Shown: in pieces, positions 1-6,749 of the stretch
Numbering within the stretch: position 1 is the stretch's first letter
Layout: every line of letters starts with the position of its first letter
Assembly (NCBI RefSeq): GCF_934294775.1
Contig: NZ_CAKRAH010000051.1
Location: forward strand, 1 to 18,425
Reading direction: 5' to 3'
DNA: 18,425 nucleotides
DNA from: an uncultured Dorea sp.
GTDB lineage: Bacteria > Bacillota > Clostridia > Lachnospirales > Lachnospiraceae
Program-made: the position numbers and the translations under genes
Notes under the pieces: generated by a model
What the model was told of the DNA's origin: nothing
Seen by the model: the letters and a program-made list of their open reading frames with translations, nothing else
The model's database searches: none

Positions 1-13
1 CTCCTATGAAAAG

Positions 14-400
14 TTATTTCACAGAATATGTAAATCCTGTCATTTTTAAATTATCAATACTTGTTCCATGATCCAGATGAATACCAATTGTAAATGGATT
101 AGTAGCTGTGCTTGCAAATACAAGAGTAGCTGTCTTTCCAGACCAGGATTTCTGTACAGAGGCATCATCAGTTTCAACCATATCCACAGTATCATTAAAG
201 TTGATATTTAATGTAATTGTTCCTGTTATATCCGACCAGTCAGCCATCGCCAGTCCTTTACCACCATTTGTACCCCAGCGGTCCCAAACACCATAATACG
301 TAACATTTAAAGTTCCCTGTGAAGCGCCACTGGCTGCATAAACTCCTTCACTAAGTCCTGTATCGATAGAGACAACTGGTTTTTCATAAGTTTTCGCCAT
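14..400 (-). CDS. Small leader-like protein with EGVYAASG motif, unknown function
   Basis: The product has 128 residues. The N-terminus (MAKTYEKPVV, then EGVYAASG at about residues 18-25) resembles short Lachnospiraceae proteins that start with a Lys/Tyr-x-x-Pro stretch and a small-residue motif, which reads like a leader or processing site. There is no hydrophobic signal peptide. The remainder (about 26-128) is rich in Thr, Gly, Asp and aromatic residues in alternating patterns, suggesting a beta-sandwich, with no cysteine and no catalytic motif that I recognise. The start is well supported by an AAAGGAGG ribosome site just upstream (about 408-416 on the plus strand). Immediately after the stop the minus strand reads ATAGGAG, a likely ribosome site for a further gene off the left edge, so this may be the first gene of an operon. 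Function is not known; a cleaved and exported small protein is only an inference. Confidence 0.75.
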   Translation of the reverse strand: MAKTYEKPVVSIDTGLSEGVYAASGASQGTLNVTYYGVWDRWGTNGGKGLAMADWSDITGTITLNINFNDTVDMVETDDASVQKSWSGKTATLVFASTATNPFTIGIHLDHGTSIDNLKMTGFTYSVK

Positions 401-496
401 ATTATTACCTCCTTTTTTTCAGTTCCTATTCTATCATAAAATCCCGAAAAATAAAGAGTTATCGGCGATTTTATGGTAAATATTTCAATAAAAATC

Positions 497-544
497 TTTA
501 GCAAATGCTAAATTTTACAAAATTTATTTTTAGCAAATGATAAA
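497..544. promoter_or_regulatory. Paired palindromic elements in a divergent intergenic region
   Basis: TTTAGC-AAAT-GCTAAA at 497-512 is a perfect 6-bp inverted repeat. TTTAGC-AAAT-GATAAA at 529-544 is the same element with one change, 32 bp (about three helical turns) away. Between them AAATTTT-AC-AAAATTT (510-525) forms a third inverted repeat. The pair lies just upstream of the promoter at 550-578 and between divergent genes, so an operator for the adjacent TetR regulator, or for control of the minus-strand gene, is plausible. That assignment is inferred. Confidence 0.45.
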
Positions 545-549
545 AACGC

Positions 550-578
550 TTGAAAGTGATAACAAAGAGGAGTATCAT
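550..578 (+). promoter_or_regulatory. Promoter of the riboswitch-controlled polysaccharide operon
   Basis: TTGAAA (550-555), a 17-bp spacer and TATCAT (573-578) form a near-consensus housekeeping promoter. Transcription would begin near 585, about 19 bases before the conserved riboswitch core, as expected for a leader RNA. Confidence 0.7.
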
Positions 579-599
579 AAAAGTGATTAAGAAAAAATG

Positions 600-708
600 T
601 ATCAGGGCAAAGCTATGGAAACATAGCGACGCAAAGCTATAGGGGCCAGTGCAGGGTCAGCCAGTTGCAAGATGAAAAGAGTAAAATCTTTCCTTCTTGC
701 TTTTTTTT
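600..708 (+). ncRNA. Cyclic di-GMP-I (GEMM-I) riboswitch with overlapping terminator
   Basis: The core AGGGCAAA (604-611), hairpin GCTATG-GAAA-CATAGC (612-627) with a GNRA tetraloop, and GACGCAAAGC (628-637) match the class I c-di-GMP aptamer almost letter for letter. The second domain follows (about 638-663), closed by GTTGC (664-668), whose TTGC pairs with GCAA at 607-610 to form P1. By hand alignment to the Vibrio Vc2 aptamer, the ligand-contacting G20 is position 606, consistent with c-di-GMP rather than cGAMP, and the stacking A47 is 633. The P1 3' strand overlaps a terminator stem: GCAAGA (667-672) pairs with TCTTGC (695-700), with further inner pairs, followed by eight T (701-708). Ligand-stabilised P1 would prevent the terminator, so this reads as an ON switch for the TetR-flippase-glycosyltransferase genes. 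The family call is secure; the switching direction is inferred from the overlap. Confidence 0.9.
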
Positions 709-760
709 CGCTAAAAAAGGAACGGAAGGAATGAAGACGTAAGCCGGAAAGGAGAAAGAA

Positions 761-1408
761 ATGGTTAGAAAGTACACGAAAGAAGAATTGAAAGTTAAGC
801 TGCACCGGGCGTTGTATACGGTTGTTATGAATGAAGGAATTGAGGGAGTAACGGTCAGAAAGATATCGAAGACAGGTGATCTGTCGGATCCGTACATTTA
901 CCAGTGTTATAAGAATCTGGGAGAACTGATGGCAGATGCATTTCTTGAGATAGATAAGGAGGTTGCGCTGTTAGTGGAAGAACTTCTTGGAGATGGTGAG
1001 TTCAATAAAAAGATGAAAAGTAATCCGGAGGAGTGCTGCTGGACGATGTGGAATGCTTATTGGAAGTTTCTTATGAAGGACCCGGAGAAGACAGTTTTTT
1101 ACTGGAGATATTATCAGTCCGCACGATATACCAAAGAATTCCTGAAGCTCAGAAGAGATGTGCTTAGCCAGTTTGTTGCATATATGGAGAAGATGGGACG
1201 GGATCATGGAATCAAAGAACTGATAGATCCAGAAGTACTGGTGTCGAATATCATTGACAGTACAGTGTCGGTGGCAGTGAAGATGCATCTGGGGTACATA
1301 AAGCAGACGGATCTGAAAGCACATACGGTGTATCAGTCGGTATTCGCATTGTTATTCCATCTGCTGCAGGTGGATGTCTGGGATGAGTCTTACATATATA
1401 CAGCATAG
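761..1408 (+). CDS. TetR/AcrR-family transcriptional regulator
   Basis: The 215-residue length is typical of TetR regulators. The N-terminal region (about 5-55) has the three-helix TetR DNA-binding fold: an entry helix (LKVKLHRALYTVVMNEG), then a helix-turn-helix with VTVRKISKTGDLSDPYIYQCYKN, here split from the aromatic-rich recognition end YIYQCYKN. The C-terminal helical half is variable, as expected for ligand and dimer domains, and gives no hint of ligand. The start follows GGAAAGGAG at good spacing. It is the first gene after the c-di-GMP riboswitch and is followed after 65 bases by a polysaccharide flippase on the same strand, so it probably belongs to the same transcript. It may bind the palindromes at 497-544. 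A regulator rather than an enzyme directly under the riboswitch suggests a two-layer response; target genes cannot be read from sequence. Confidence 0.85.
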   Translation: MVRKYTKEELKVKLHRALYTVVMNEGIEGVTVRKISKTGDLSDPYIYQCYKNLGELMADAFLEIDKEVALLVEELLGDGEFNKKMKSNPEECCWTMWNAYWKFLMKDPEKTVFYWRYYQSARYTKEFLKLRRDVLSQFVAYMEKMGRDHGIKELIDPEVLVSNIIDSTVSVAVKMHLGYIKQTDLKAHTVYQSVFALLFHLLQVDVWDESYIYTA

Positions 1409-1473
1409 AAGATTCCATATTGCTTTCTAAATCCAGGTCGTATACACTTATAAGATGAGAGCAAAGGAAAGGA

Positions 1474-3027
1474 ATGAGAAAGTTGGAGCAGAAGACCAGA
1501 ACGGAATATTCGGTAATGAATACATCGGTGGCAATCGTGGCGCGTATGTCGGCGATACTGATGGGATTTCTTACCAGGGTTGTATTTACCAGAGTTTTAA
1601 GTGAAGGATATGTCGGGATCAATGGCCTGTTTACAGATATTCTGAATATTTTGTCGTTATCAGAACTGGGTGTCGGAACGGCGATCACATATGCGCTATA
1701 TGGTCCGATTGCGAGAAAAGATATTAAGAGACAGCAGATACTGATGCGGATGTTCCGATCATTTTACCGGGTGACGGCGGTGATCGTGCTGGTTACGGGG
1801 CTGGCTCTGATTCCATTTCTGGATGTACTGATGAAGGATCGTCCGGATGTGGATCACCTGATTCTGATCTATATGCTGTATCTGATGAATTCAGTGATAT
1901 CGTATCTTCTTATATATAAGAAGACGCTGGTGGATGCACACCAGATGAATTACCTGACGGTGTTGAATCAGAATGGATTTCTGATCTTGCAGGATATTTT
2001 ACAGATCATTGTTCTGCTGGTGACGAAGAATTTTATTCTGTTTCTGATCATGGCAGTGCTTTGTACATTTGCAGCAAATGTGACGATGTCCCGGAAGGCA
2101 GATCAGTTATTTCCATACCTGAGGGAAGCGTGTAAGGAGAAGCTGCCAAAGGAAGAAGGTCAGGATATTATTAAAAATGTAAAGGCAATGCTGATGCATA
2201 AGCTTGGTAACATTGTTGTAAATAATACGGATAACCTTCTGATCTCTGGATTTGTAGGTGTGATCACGGCGGGAATCTATTCGAATTATTACCTGATCAT
2301 TGGATCTGTGAGACAGGTGCTGGATCAGGCATTCCAGGGAGTTGCGGCAAGTGTAGGAAATCTTGGAATCACAGAAGAAAAAGAGAAAGTGCACCAGGTA
2401 TTTTTACAGTTATTTTTCATCGGGCAATGGATGTATGGCGTGGCTGGAATCTGCCTGTTTGAGATGCTGAATCCATTTGTAGAGCTGGCATTTGGGAAGA
2501 AATACCTTTTTCCGGTGGAAGTTGTACTGGTGTTGTGTGTGAATTTTGCAATTAACGGAGCGAAAAAGTCGGTGACCATATTCAAAGAATCCATGGGTCT
2601 TTTCTGGAATGACCGGTATAAAGCCATTGTGGAAGCAGTACTGAACTTAGGAATATCGGTTGCTTTGGTGGTACGGCTTGGCGTGACGGGTGTATTTCTT
2701 GGAACAATTTTCAGTATGTTATTAACATCGGTATGGATCGAACCGTATGTTATATATAAGCACAGCTTTGAGCGTTCATCGGCAGAGTTCTTCCTGACAT
2801 ATGGGAAGAATCTGGTTGTGATGGGACTTGTATGGTTATGTACGAACTATTGCTGTATGATTTTTCAGGGTGGTGCATTTGTGAATCTGCTCTTCCGTAT
2901 GTGCGTCTGTGCGGTTGTACCAAATGTACTTTTGTGGCTTGCATACAGACGGTCAGAAGAGTGGAAGCGGTTATTTGAACTGATGAAAAAGATTGTGATA
3001 AAAGTTAGAGGGAAGATAAAAGGATAA
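1474..3027 (+). CDS. Polysaccharide (lipid-linked oligosaccharide) flippase, Wzx/MOP type
   Basis: A 517-residue integral membrane protein with about 12-14 hydrophobic segments. The opening region, with the segment RVVFTRVLSEGYVGINGLFTDI near residues 34-55, is characteristic of the polysaccharide biosynthesis branch of the MOP exporter superfamily, where it is usually seen as FxxxLGxxYLGLxGLF. Members flip undecaprenyl-linked sugar repeats across the cytoplasmic membrane for capsule or exopolysaccharide assembly. A basic tail follows the last membrane segment. The ATG is preceded by AAAGGAAAGGA. The gene ends five bases before the glycosyltransferase start, so the two are co-transcribed, and the pair lies downstream of a c-di-GMP riboswitch, which fits surface polysaccharide control. 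No polymerase or further transferases lie in the window, so this is either a mini-cluster or a helper to a locus elsewhere. Confidence 0.85.
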   Translation: MRKLEQKTRTEYSVMNTSVAIVARMSAILMGFLTRVVFTRVLSEGYVGINGLFTDILNILSLSELGVGTAITYALYGPIARKDIKRQQILMRMFRSFYRVTAVIVLVTGLALIPFLDVLMKDRPDVDHLILIYMLYLMNSVISYLLIYKKTLVDAHQMNYLTVLNQNGFLILQDILQIIVLLVTKNFILFLIMAVLCTFAANVTMSRKADQLFPYLREACKEKLPKEEGQDIIKNVKAMLMHKLGNIVVNNTDNLLISGFVGVITAGIYSNYYLIIGSVRQVLDQAFQGVAASVGNLGITEEKEKVHQVFLQLFFIGQWMYGVAGICLFEMLNPFVELAFGKKYLFPVEVVLVLCVNFAINGAKKSVTIFKESMGLFWNDRYKAIVEAVLNLGISVALVVRLGVTGVFLGTIFSMLLTSVWIEPYVIYKHSFERSSAEFFLTYGKNLVVMGLVWLCTNYCCMIFQGGAFVNLLFRMCVCAVVPNVLLWLAYRRSEEWKRLFELMKKIVIKVRGKIKG

Positions 3028-3032
3028 TAGAT

Positions 3033-4091
3033 ATGAAAGTATCAATTATTGTACCGGTTCATAATGTGGAAAAATATTTACCAGAAGCGTTGGAGAGTGT
3101 GATAAAACAGACGTATACAGACTGGGAACTAATATTGGTGGAAAACAGATCTCGTGACAGAAGTTATGAGGTCTGCCTTTCCTATGCGGAAAAATATCCG
3201 GACATATCTGTATATCAGGAAAAGACGGCAAGTCTTTCGAATGCCAGAAACAGAGGCATGCGGGAAGCAAAGGGAGAGTATCTGATGTTCCTGGATTCGG
3301 ATGATTACCTTTCAAGCCCGGCGATTATCGAAAAGATGGTGCATAAGATAGAGCGGACAGATGCAGATGTTGTGATCTGCAATTATGAGAGACTCTGGAA
3401 TGGGAAGCTTCTTGCGGCTGCCAGTCATGAAAGTTATTCGTATAAAGACAGGGAATCGGAAAGCTTCCGTTTTGAGGGGTTCTTTTCTCCGGGAAATATC
3501 TCTTATGTATGGGGACGGTTATACCGGGCGGATTTTCTGAAAGAGCATCAGATCATCTTCAAAGAATTTGCCTATGCGGAAGATAAGATGTTCAATACGG
3601 AGTGCTATGCACATGGAATCCGCTATGCATTTATAAAAGACAGGGGATATGTATACAGGAAGAATACGTCGTCCATTTCACACCGCTATAATCCAAGATC
3701 CAGGGAATGCTGGCTTGGAATTGCTCATGAGATGGAGAAAGTATTAAGAAGAACGAGAAAGACGGAATATGAGGGAATTGTCCGTTATACGATATTCTTT
3801 GCGGCATTTTTCGATGCGAAGATGGAGTATACAGAGCATGGAAGATCCTTAAGAAGCATCTGGCATACACTGAGAAAATACGGACACGATCCTCTGGCAA
3901 AAAGAGTTTTCCGGGACCTGATGTGTGGAAAAGATATGAAAGGACTGTCGTCCGGAGCCTGGAAGATAATGATGCGGGGATTTTCATTGTGTATGAAGCT
4001 TCATATGTTCCTGATCCTGTCGGTGGGGATTAAAGTGCTGATCGAGCTGCGGGTTGATGAGAGAATGTCGGATACGGGGCTTCGGGAGTAA
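3033..4091 (+). CDS. Glycosyltransferase family 2 (GT-A fold)
   Basis: A 352-residue cytoplasmic enzyme predicted to transfer a sugar from a nucleotide donor to a growing polysaccharide. The GT-A core spans about residues 1-100: VSIIVPVHNVEKYLPEAL, the turn ILVENRSRD, the NARNRG helix and the metal-binding DSDD (88-91). In most relatives the nucleotide-binding turn reads DDGSxD; here it is ENRSRD (37-42), an unusual substitution of the first two acidic residues, with the last Asp kept. The middle and C-terminal parts (about 120-350) have the WGRLYRADFL and YAEDKMFN segments common in capsule and exopolysaccharide transferases. It lies five bases after the flippase and shares its promoter and riboswitch. 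No terminator is visible after it. Sugar specificity cannot be predicted. Confidence 0.85.
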   Translation: MKVSIIVPVHNVEKYLPEALESVIKQTYTDWELILVENRSRDRSYEVCLSYAEKYPDISVYQEKTASLSNARNRGMREAKGEYLMFLDSDDYLSSPAIIEKMVHKIERTDADVVICNYERLWNGKLLAAASHESYSYKDRESESFRFEGFFSPGNISYVWGRLYRADFLKEHQIIFKEFAYAEDKMFNTECYAHGIRYAFIKDRGYVYRKNTSSISHRYNPRSRECWLGIAHEMEKVLRRTRKTEYEGIVRYTIFFAAFFDAKMEYTEHGRSLRSIWHTLRKYGHDPLAKRVFRDLMCGKDMKGLSSGAWKIMMRGFSLCMKLHMFLILSVGIKVLIELRVDERMSDTGLRE

Positions 4092-4171
4092 TGGATGTGG
4101 ATTTAGCCAGAGTGTGTCTGAAAAATGCTCTAATCTGGGATATGAAATATCGGCAAAATAGTAACGCATAA
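4091..4171 (+). CDS. Possible 26-residue peptide coupled to the glycosyltransferase
   Basis: The ATG overlaps the glycosyltransferase stop as TAATG, with GGGAG upstream, a classic coupling arrangement. The reading frame gives 26 residues (MDVDLARVCLKNALIWDMKY then a short polar tail) and stops before the next promoter. I recognise no family. It may be a real micropeptide, the remnant of a lost downstream gene, or chance. Confidence 0.25.
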   Translation: MDVDLARVCLKNALIWDMKYRQNSNA

Positions 4172-4197
4172 TTGAGAAATGATGTCCGTATAATGAA

Positions 4198-4226
4198 TTG
4201 ACAAAGTAAAAAATGGTTAGTAAAAT
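4198..4226 (+). promoter_or_regulatory. Promoter of the Nramp transporter gene
   Basis: A perfect -35 TTGACA (4198-4203), a 17-bp spacer and TAAAAT (4221-4226). Transcription would start about 4233, inside the adjacent palindrome, with a short leader of roughly 46 bases before the start codon. Confidence 0.75.
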
Positions 4227-4250
4227 AGTAGTTAGTTACAACTAACCATT
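4212..4250 (+). promoter_or_regulatory. Candidate metalloregulator operator (16-bp palindrome plus third half-site)
   Basis: GTTAGTTACAACTAAC (4231-4246) is a perfect palindrome with a 2-bp centre at the predicted transcription start. A further half-site, GGTTAGT, lies over the spacer and -10 (4215-4221), and AATGGTTAGT (4212-4221) also pairs perfectly with ACTAACCATT (4241-4250). The TTAG...CTAA layout resembles operators of DtxR/MntR-type repressors, and the gene behind it is a Mn/Fe importer. Which regulator binds is inferred; none is encoded in the window. Confidence 0.55.
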
Positions 4251-4278
4251 ATTTTTAGAAACAGGAGTCAGTTCATAG

Positions 4279-5541
4279 ATGGATAGACACTTCAAGAAAG
4301 ATTCAAGGCAACATTTAACAAAACAACAGAAGAATAATCCGCTTAATTTCCTGCGCTACTTAGGTCCCGGGCTTCTGGTAACGGTAGGATTTATCGATCC
4401 GGGAAACTGGGCATCGAATATTGCGGCGGGATCCGGATTCGGATATGAGTTGTTGTGGATGGTCACGCTATCGACATTCATGCTGATCGTCTTACAGCAT
4501 AATGCAGCACATCTTGGGATTGCGACGGGACTTTGCCTGTCGGAGGCTACCAGCAGATATGTGCCGAAAGTTCTGAAGACGATCATCCTTTTAACGGCCA
4601 TGATCGCAGCAATCGCAACTGCGATGGCAGAGATCTTAGGTGGTGCGATCGCATTGGAAATGTTATTTCATATCCCGGTTAAAATAGGAAGCCTGATTAT
4701 ACTTATATTAGTGCTTTGCTGTGCATTTACCAATGCTTATAAGAGGATTGAGAAACTGATCATCTTATTCGTGTCATTGATTGGATTCTCCTTTTTATTC
4801 GAAGTGGGGATTGCAAAGATTGACTGGGGAGCTGCAGTGGTTGGATGGGTGAAGCCGTCATTCCCGGAGCACAGTATGCCGGTTATATTAAGTGTGCTTG
4901 GTGCGGTGGTTATGCCGCATAATCTGTTCCTGCATTCGGAGATCATCCAGAGCAGACAGTGGAACCTGGAAGATGATGAGGTGATCCAGGAACAGCTGAA
5001 GTATGAGTTCAAGGATACGTTATTCTCCATGATCATCGGCTGGGCGATTAACAGCGCGATGATACTGATGGCAGCGGCAACGCTATATCAGCCGGGAAGA
5101 CAGATAGATGACCTTACCGTTGCGGGAAAGATGCTGGCACCATTACTTGGCAATGCGGCGACGGTCATCTTCGCACTGGCACTTCTTCTGGCCGGAATCT
5201 CATCGAGTATTACGGCAGGAATGGCAGGCGGAACGATATTTTCAGGAATCTTTAATCAGCCTTATGATATCAAGACAAAAGAAACGAAAGGCGGCGTCCT
5301 CTTGACGATGATTCCGGCGGCAATTGTAATCTTGTTCATAAAGGCACCATTTGAAGGACTGGTGTATTCACAGATGCTGTTGGCAGTGCAGCTTCCGATT
5401 ACGATATTTACACAGATCTATCTGACATCGTCTAAGAAAGTAATGGGAAAATATGCAAACAGCCGGAAACTGAATGCACTGCTGCTTGGAATTGCAGTGG
5501 TGGTTACTGGATTGAATGTGGCGTTGGTGGTATGGAATTAG
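4279..5541 (+). CDS. mntH: Nramp-family divalent metal (Mn2+/Fe2+) transporter
   Basis: A 420-residue inner-membrane symporter with about 11 membrane segments, importing Mn2+ or Fe2+ with protons. The family's metal-site residues are all visible: DPGN at 40-43 in the first membrane helix (Asp40 and Asn43) and the sixth-helix motif AVVMPHN at 209-215, supplying Ala209 and the Met212 that favours transition metals over calcium and magnesium. The histidine of MPHN is also present. Length and motif spacing are those of a complete protein. The ATG follows ACAGGAG at about eight bases. It is a single-gene unit: strong promoter plus palindrome in front and an intrinsic terminator after it, so metal-dependent repression is likely. 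The family is certain; the gene symbol is used in the general sense of a bacterial Nramp and the preferred metal is inferred. Confidence 0.9.
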   Translation: MDRHFKKDSRQHLTKQQKNNPLNFLRYLGPGLLVTVGFIDPGNWASNIAAGSGFGYELLWMVTLSTFMLIVLQHNAAHLGIATGLCLSEATSRYVPKVLKTIILLTAMIAAIATAMAEILGGAIALEMLFHIPVKIGSLIILILVLCCAFTNAYKRIEKLIILFVSLIGFSFLFEVGIAKIDWGAAVVGWVKPSFPEHSMPVILSVLGAVVMPHNLFLHSEIIQSRQWNLEDDEVIQEQLKYEFKDTLFSMIIGWAINSAMILMAAATLYQPGRQIDDLTVAGKMLAPLLGNAATVIFALALLLAGISSSITAGMAGGTIFSGIFNQPYDIKTKETKGGVLLTMIPAAIVILFIKAPFEGLVYSQMLLAVQLPITIFTQIYLTSSKKVMGKYANSRKLNALLLGIAVVVTGLNVALVVWN

Positions 5542-5593
5542 GGATATGAAAAAGTTGCAGGAGGAAGGGCTTTCTGCATATATAAGGGTTAAG

Positions 5594-5638
5594 AAAGAGT
5601 ACATGATTTTGAAAGAAACAAAATTGTGTACTTTTTTT
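5594..5638 (+). terminator. Intrinsic terminator after the Nramp gene
   Basis: AGTACA (5598-5603) pairs with TGTACT (5627-5632), an inner TTTTG (5607-5611) pairs with CAAAA (5619-5623), and seven T follow (5632-5638). A frame running through this hairpin (5546-5725) would encode a short hydrophobic peptide, but the terminator inside it argues against a real gene. Confidence 0.75.
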
Positions 5639-5735
5639 GTTATCCGGTATGCCGTAGCAGGTGTGGCGGTAGTTGCCATACTTAGTGTTTATAACGGACG
5701 GAAATATGCAGTGGTTGGAAAGTAAGGTGTATATT

Positions 5736-5837
5736 ATGAAAAAAGTAATAAATTATATAGGACCTGTTTTAGGATTTTTTGCAGTATATCAAGTTGCATA
5801 TGGTGTAGGGAAAATGTTTTTTTACATGTTTCATTAG
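5736..5837 (+). CDS. Possible 33-residue membrane peptide
   Basis: The frame encodes 33 residues: a basic start (MKKVINY), one hydrophobic stretch (about 7-25, IGPVLGFFAVYQVAYGVG) and an aromatic tail. AAGGTG lies about 8 bases before the ATG. It lies after the Nramp terminator, and I see no convincing promoter for it. It might be a single-pass small membrane protein of unknown role; length alone cannot exclude chance. Confidence 0.35.
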   Translation: MKKVINYIGPVLGFFAVYQVAYGVGKMFFYMFH

Positions 5838-5858
5838 GAAGAGTGACATTGTTCTCGC

Positions 5859-5887
5859 TTGATTCACACAGCTAATACTGATATATT
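5859..5887 (+). promoter_or_regulatory. Promoter of the Tim44-like protein gene
   Basis: TTGATT (5859-5864), 17-bp spacer, TATATT (5882-5887), about 33 bases before the start codon, with GCGGAGG as ribosome site in between. Confidence 0.6.
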
Positions 5888-5919
5888 GGTAAAAAGAAAG
5901 TGACAGCGGAGGCAGGAAC

Positions 5920-6666
5920 ATGAAAAAATATAAAGGAATATTCAAAATAATACTGATATTTATATGCTGCATAAGCTTCACCGTTACAGGCTATGCAAGA
6001 GCAGGAGGAGGTGGTTCCGGAGGAGGATCAGGAGGTGGTTCTGGCGGAAGTTCGGGAAGCAGTTCCGGAAGTCATTATCATGGAAGTAACGGAGAAAGTA
6101 GTAATCCGATCAATGCGGTTATCTGGTTTGGGTTGTTTGTCTGTCTGGCCGGGGGCGGAACGATTGTATTCTATTATGAAGTTCAAAAGGCAAAGAGAAA
6201 CAGTCTTCGCGCTATGAAATCATTTGAAAAGCCGGGAGAAGAATGGGATTCGAAGAAAATGACAAAATACGTGAAAGATGCGTATTTTGTTATACAGGAA
6301 TGCTGGAACCGTCAGGATACATCTTATGCGGAACAATACTTAAGTAAGAATCTTATAGAGAATTGGAATATGAAACTTGGCTGGATGGAAGTAAATCGTG
6401 AAAAACCAGTGCAGGAACATGTAAGTCTTCTAAGTGCTGTGCCGGTATCAGCATTCGATAATGAAGGTGAGGATCATGACCGGGTAATCTATCTGATTCA
6501 TGGAAAGATGGTTGGATATTATATTAATATCGATACAGGAGAAGTCGTCCGTGGAGATAAATTCCCGGAAGCATTCTATGAATACTGGACATTTATCAGG
6601 GAAGAAGGAAGATGGGTACTGGACGAAATCAGGCAAAAAGATGAAGTAGATGTGGGAGAGCTTTGA
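5920..6666 (+). CDS. Gly/Ser-rich membrane protein with Tim44-like domain
   Basis: A 248-residue protein. Residues 1-28 are a signal peptide or first membrane anchor ending in ARA. Residues 29-58 are an almost pure Gly/Ser tract with a HYH patch. A second hydrophobic segment spans about 65-86, and the rest (about 100-248) is a soluble domain with helices and strands (EWDSKKMTKYVKDAYFVIQ, ECWNRQD, then FYEYWTFIREEGRWVLDEI). That pattern matches bacterial Tim44-like proteins, which share an NTF2-like cone fold; their bacterial role is poorly known and may be binding of lipid or protein at the membrane. The extracytoplasmic low-complexity linker between the two anchors is typical of them. It has its own promoter, ribosome site GCGGAGG and no clear partner. 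The domain name rests on my recognition of the pattern and is less certain than the topology. Confidence 0.65.
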   Translation: MKKYKGIFKIILIFICCISFTVTGYARAGGGGSGGGSGGGSGGSSGSSSGSHYHGSNGESSNPINAVIWFGLFVCLAGGGTIVFYYEVQKAKRNSLRAMKSFEKPGEEWDSKKMTKYVKDAYFVIQECWNRQDTSYAEQYLSKNLIENWNMKLGWMEVNREKPVQEHVSLLSAVPVSAFDNEGEDHDRVIYLIHGKMVGYYINIDTGEVVRGDKFPEAFYEYWTFIREEGRWVLDEIRQKDEVDVGEL

Positions 6667-6749
6667 TATTCAGAAATTTTATATAAGATGAATACTTTAC
6701 TACAATAAAACTTTATGTTTCTAAAGCGACCGGGCGATAGTATAATAGA

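Noticed and set aside
5546..5725. Frame for a short hydrophobic protein directly after the Nramp gene
   Set aside because: The Nramp intrinsic terminator lies inside it, and neither possible ATG (5546, 5603) has a sound ribosome site.
5993..6217. Alternative plus-strand frame rich in Glu and Val over the Gly/Ser tract
   Set aside because: It is a shifted reading of the GGA/GGT/AGT codons of the Tim44-like gene; there is no ribosome site or independent domain.
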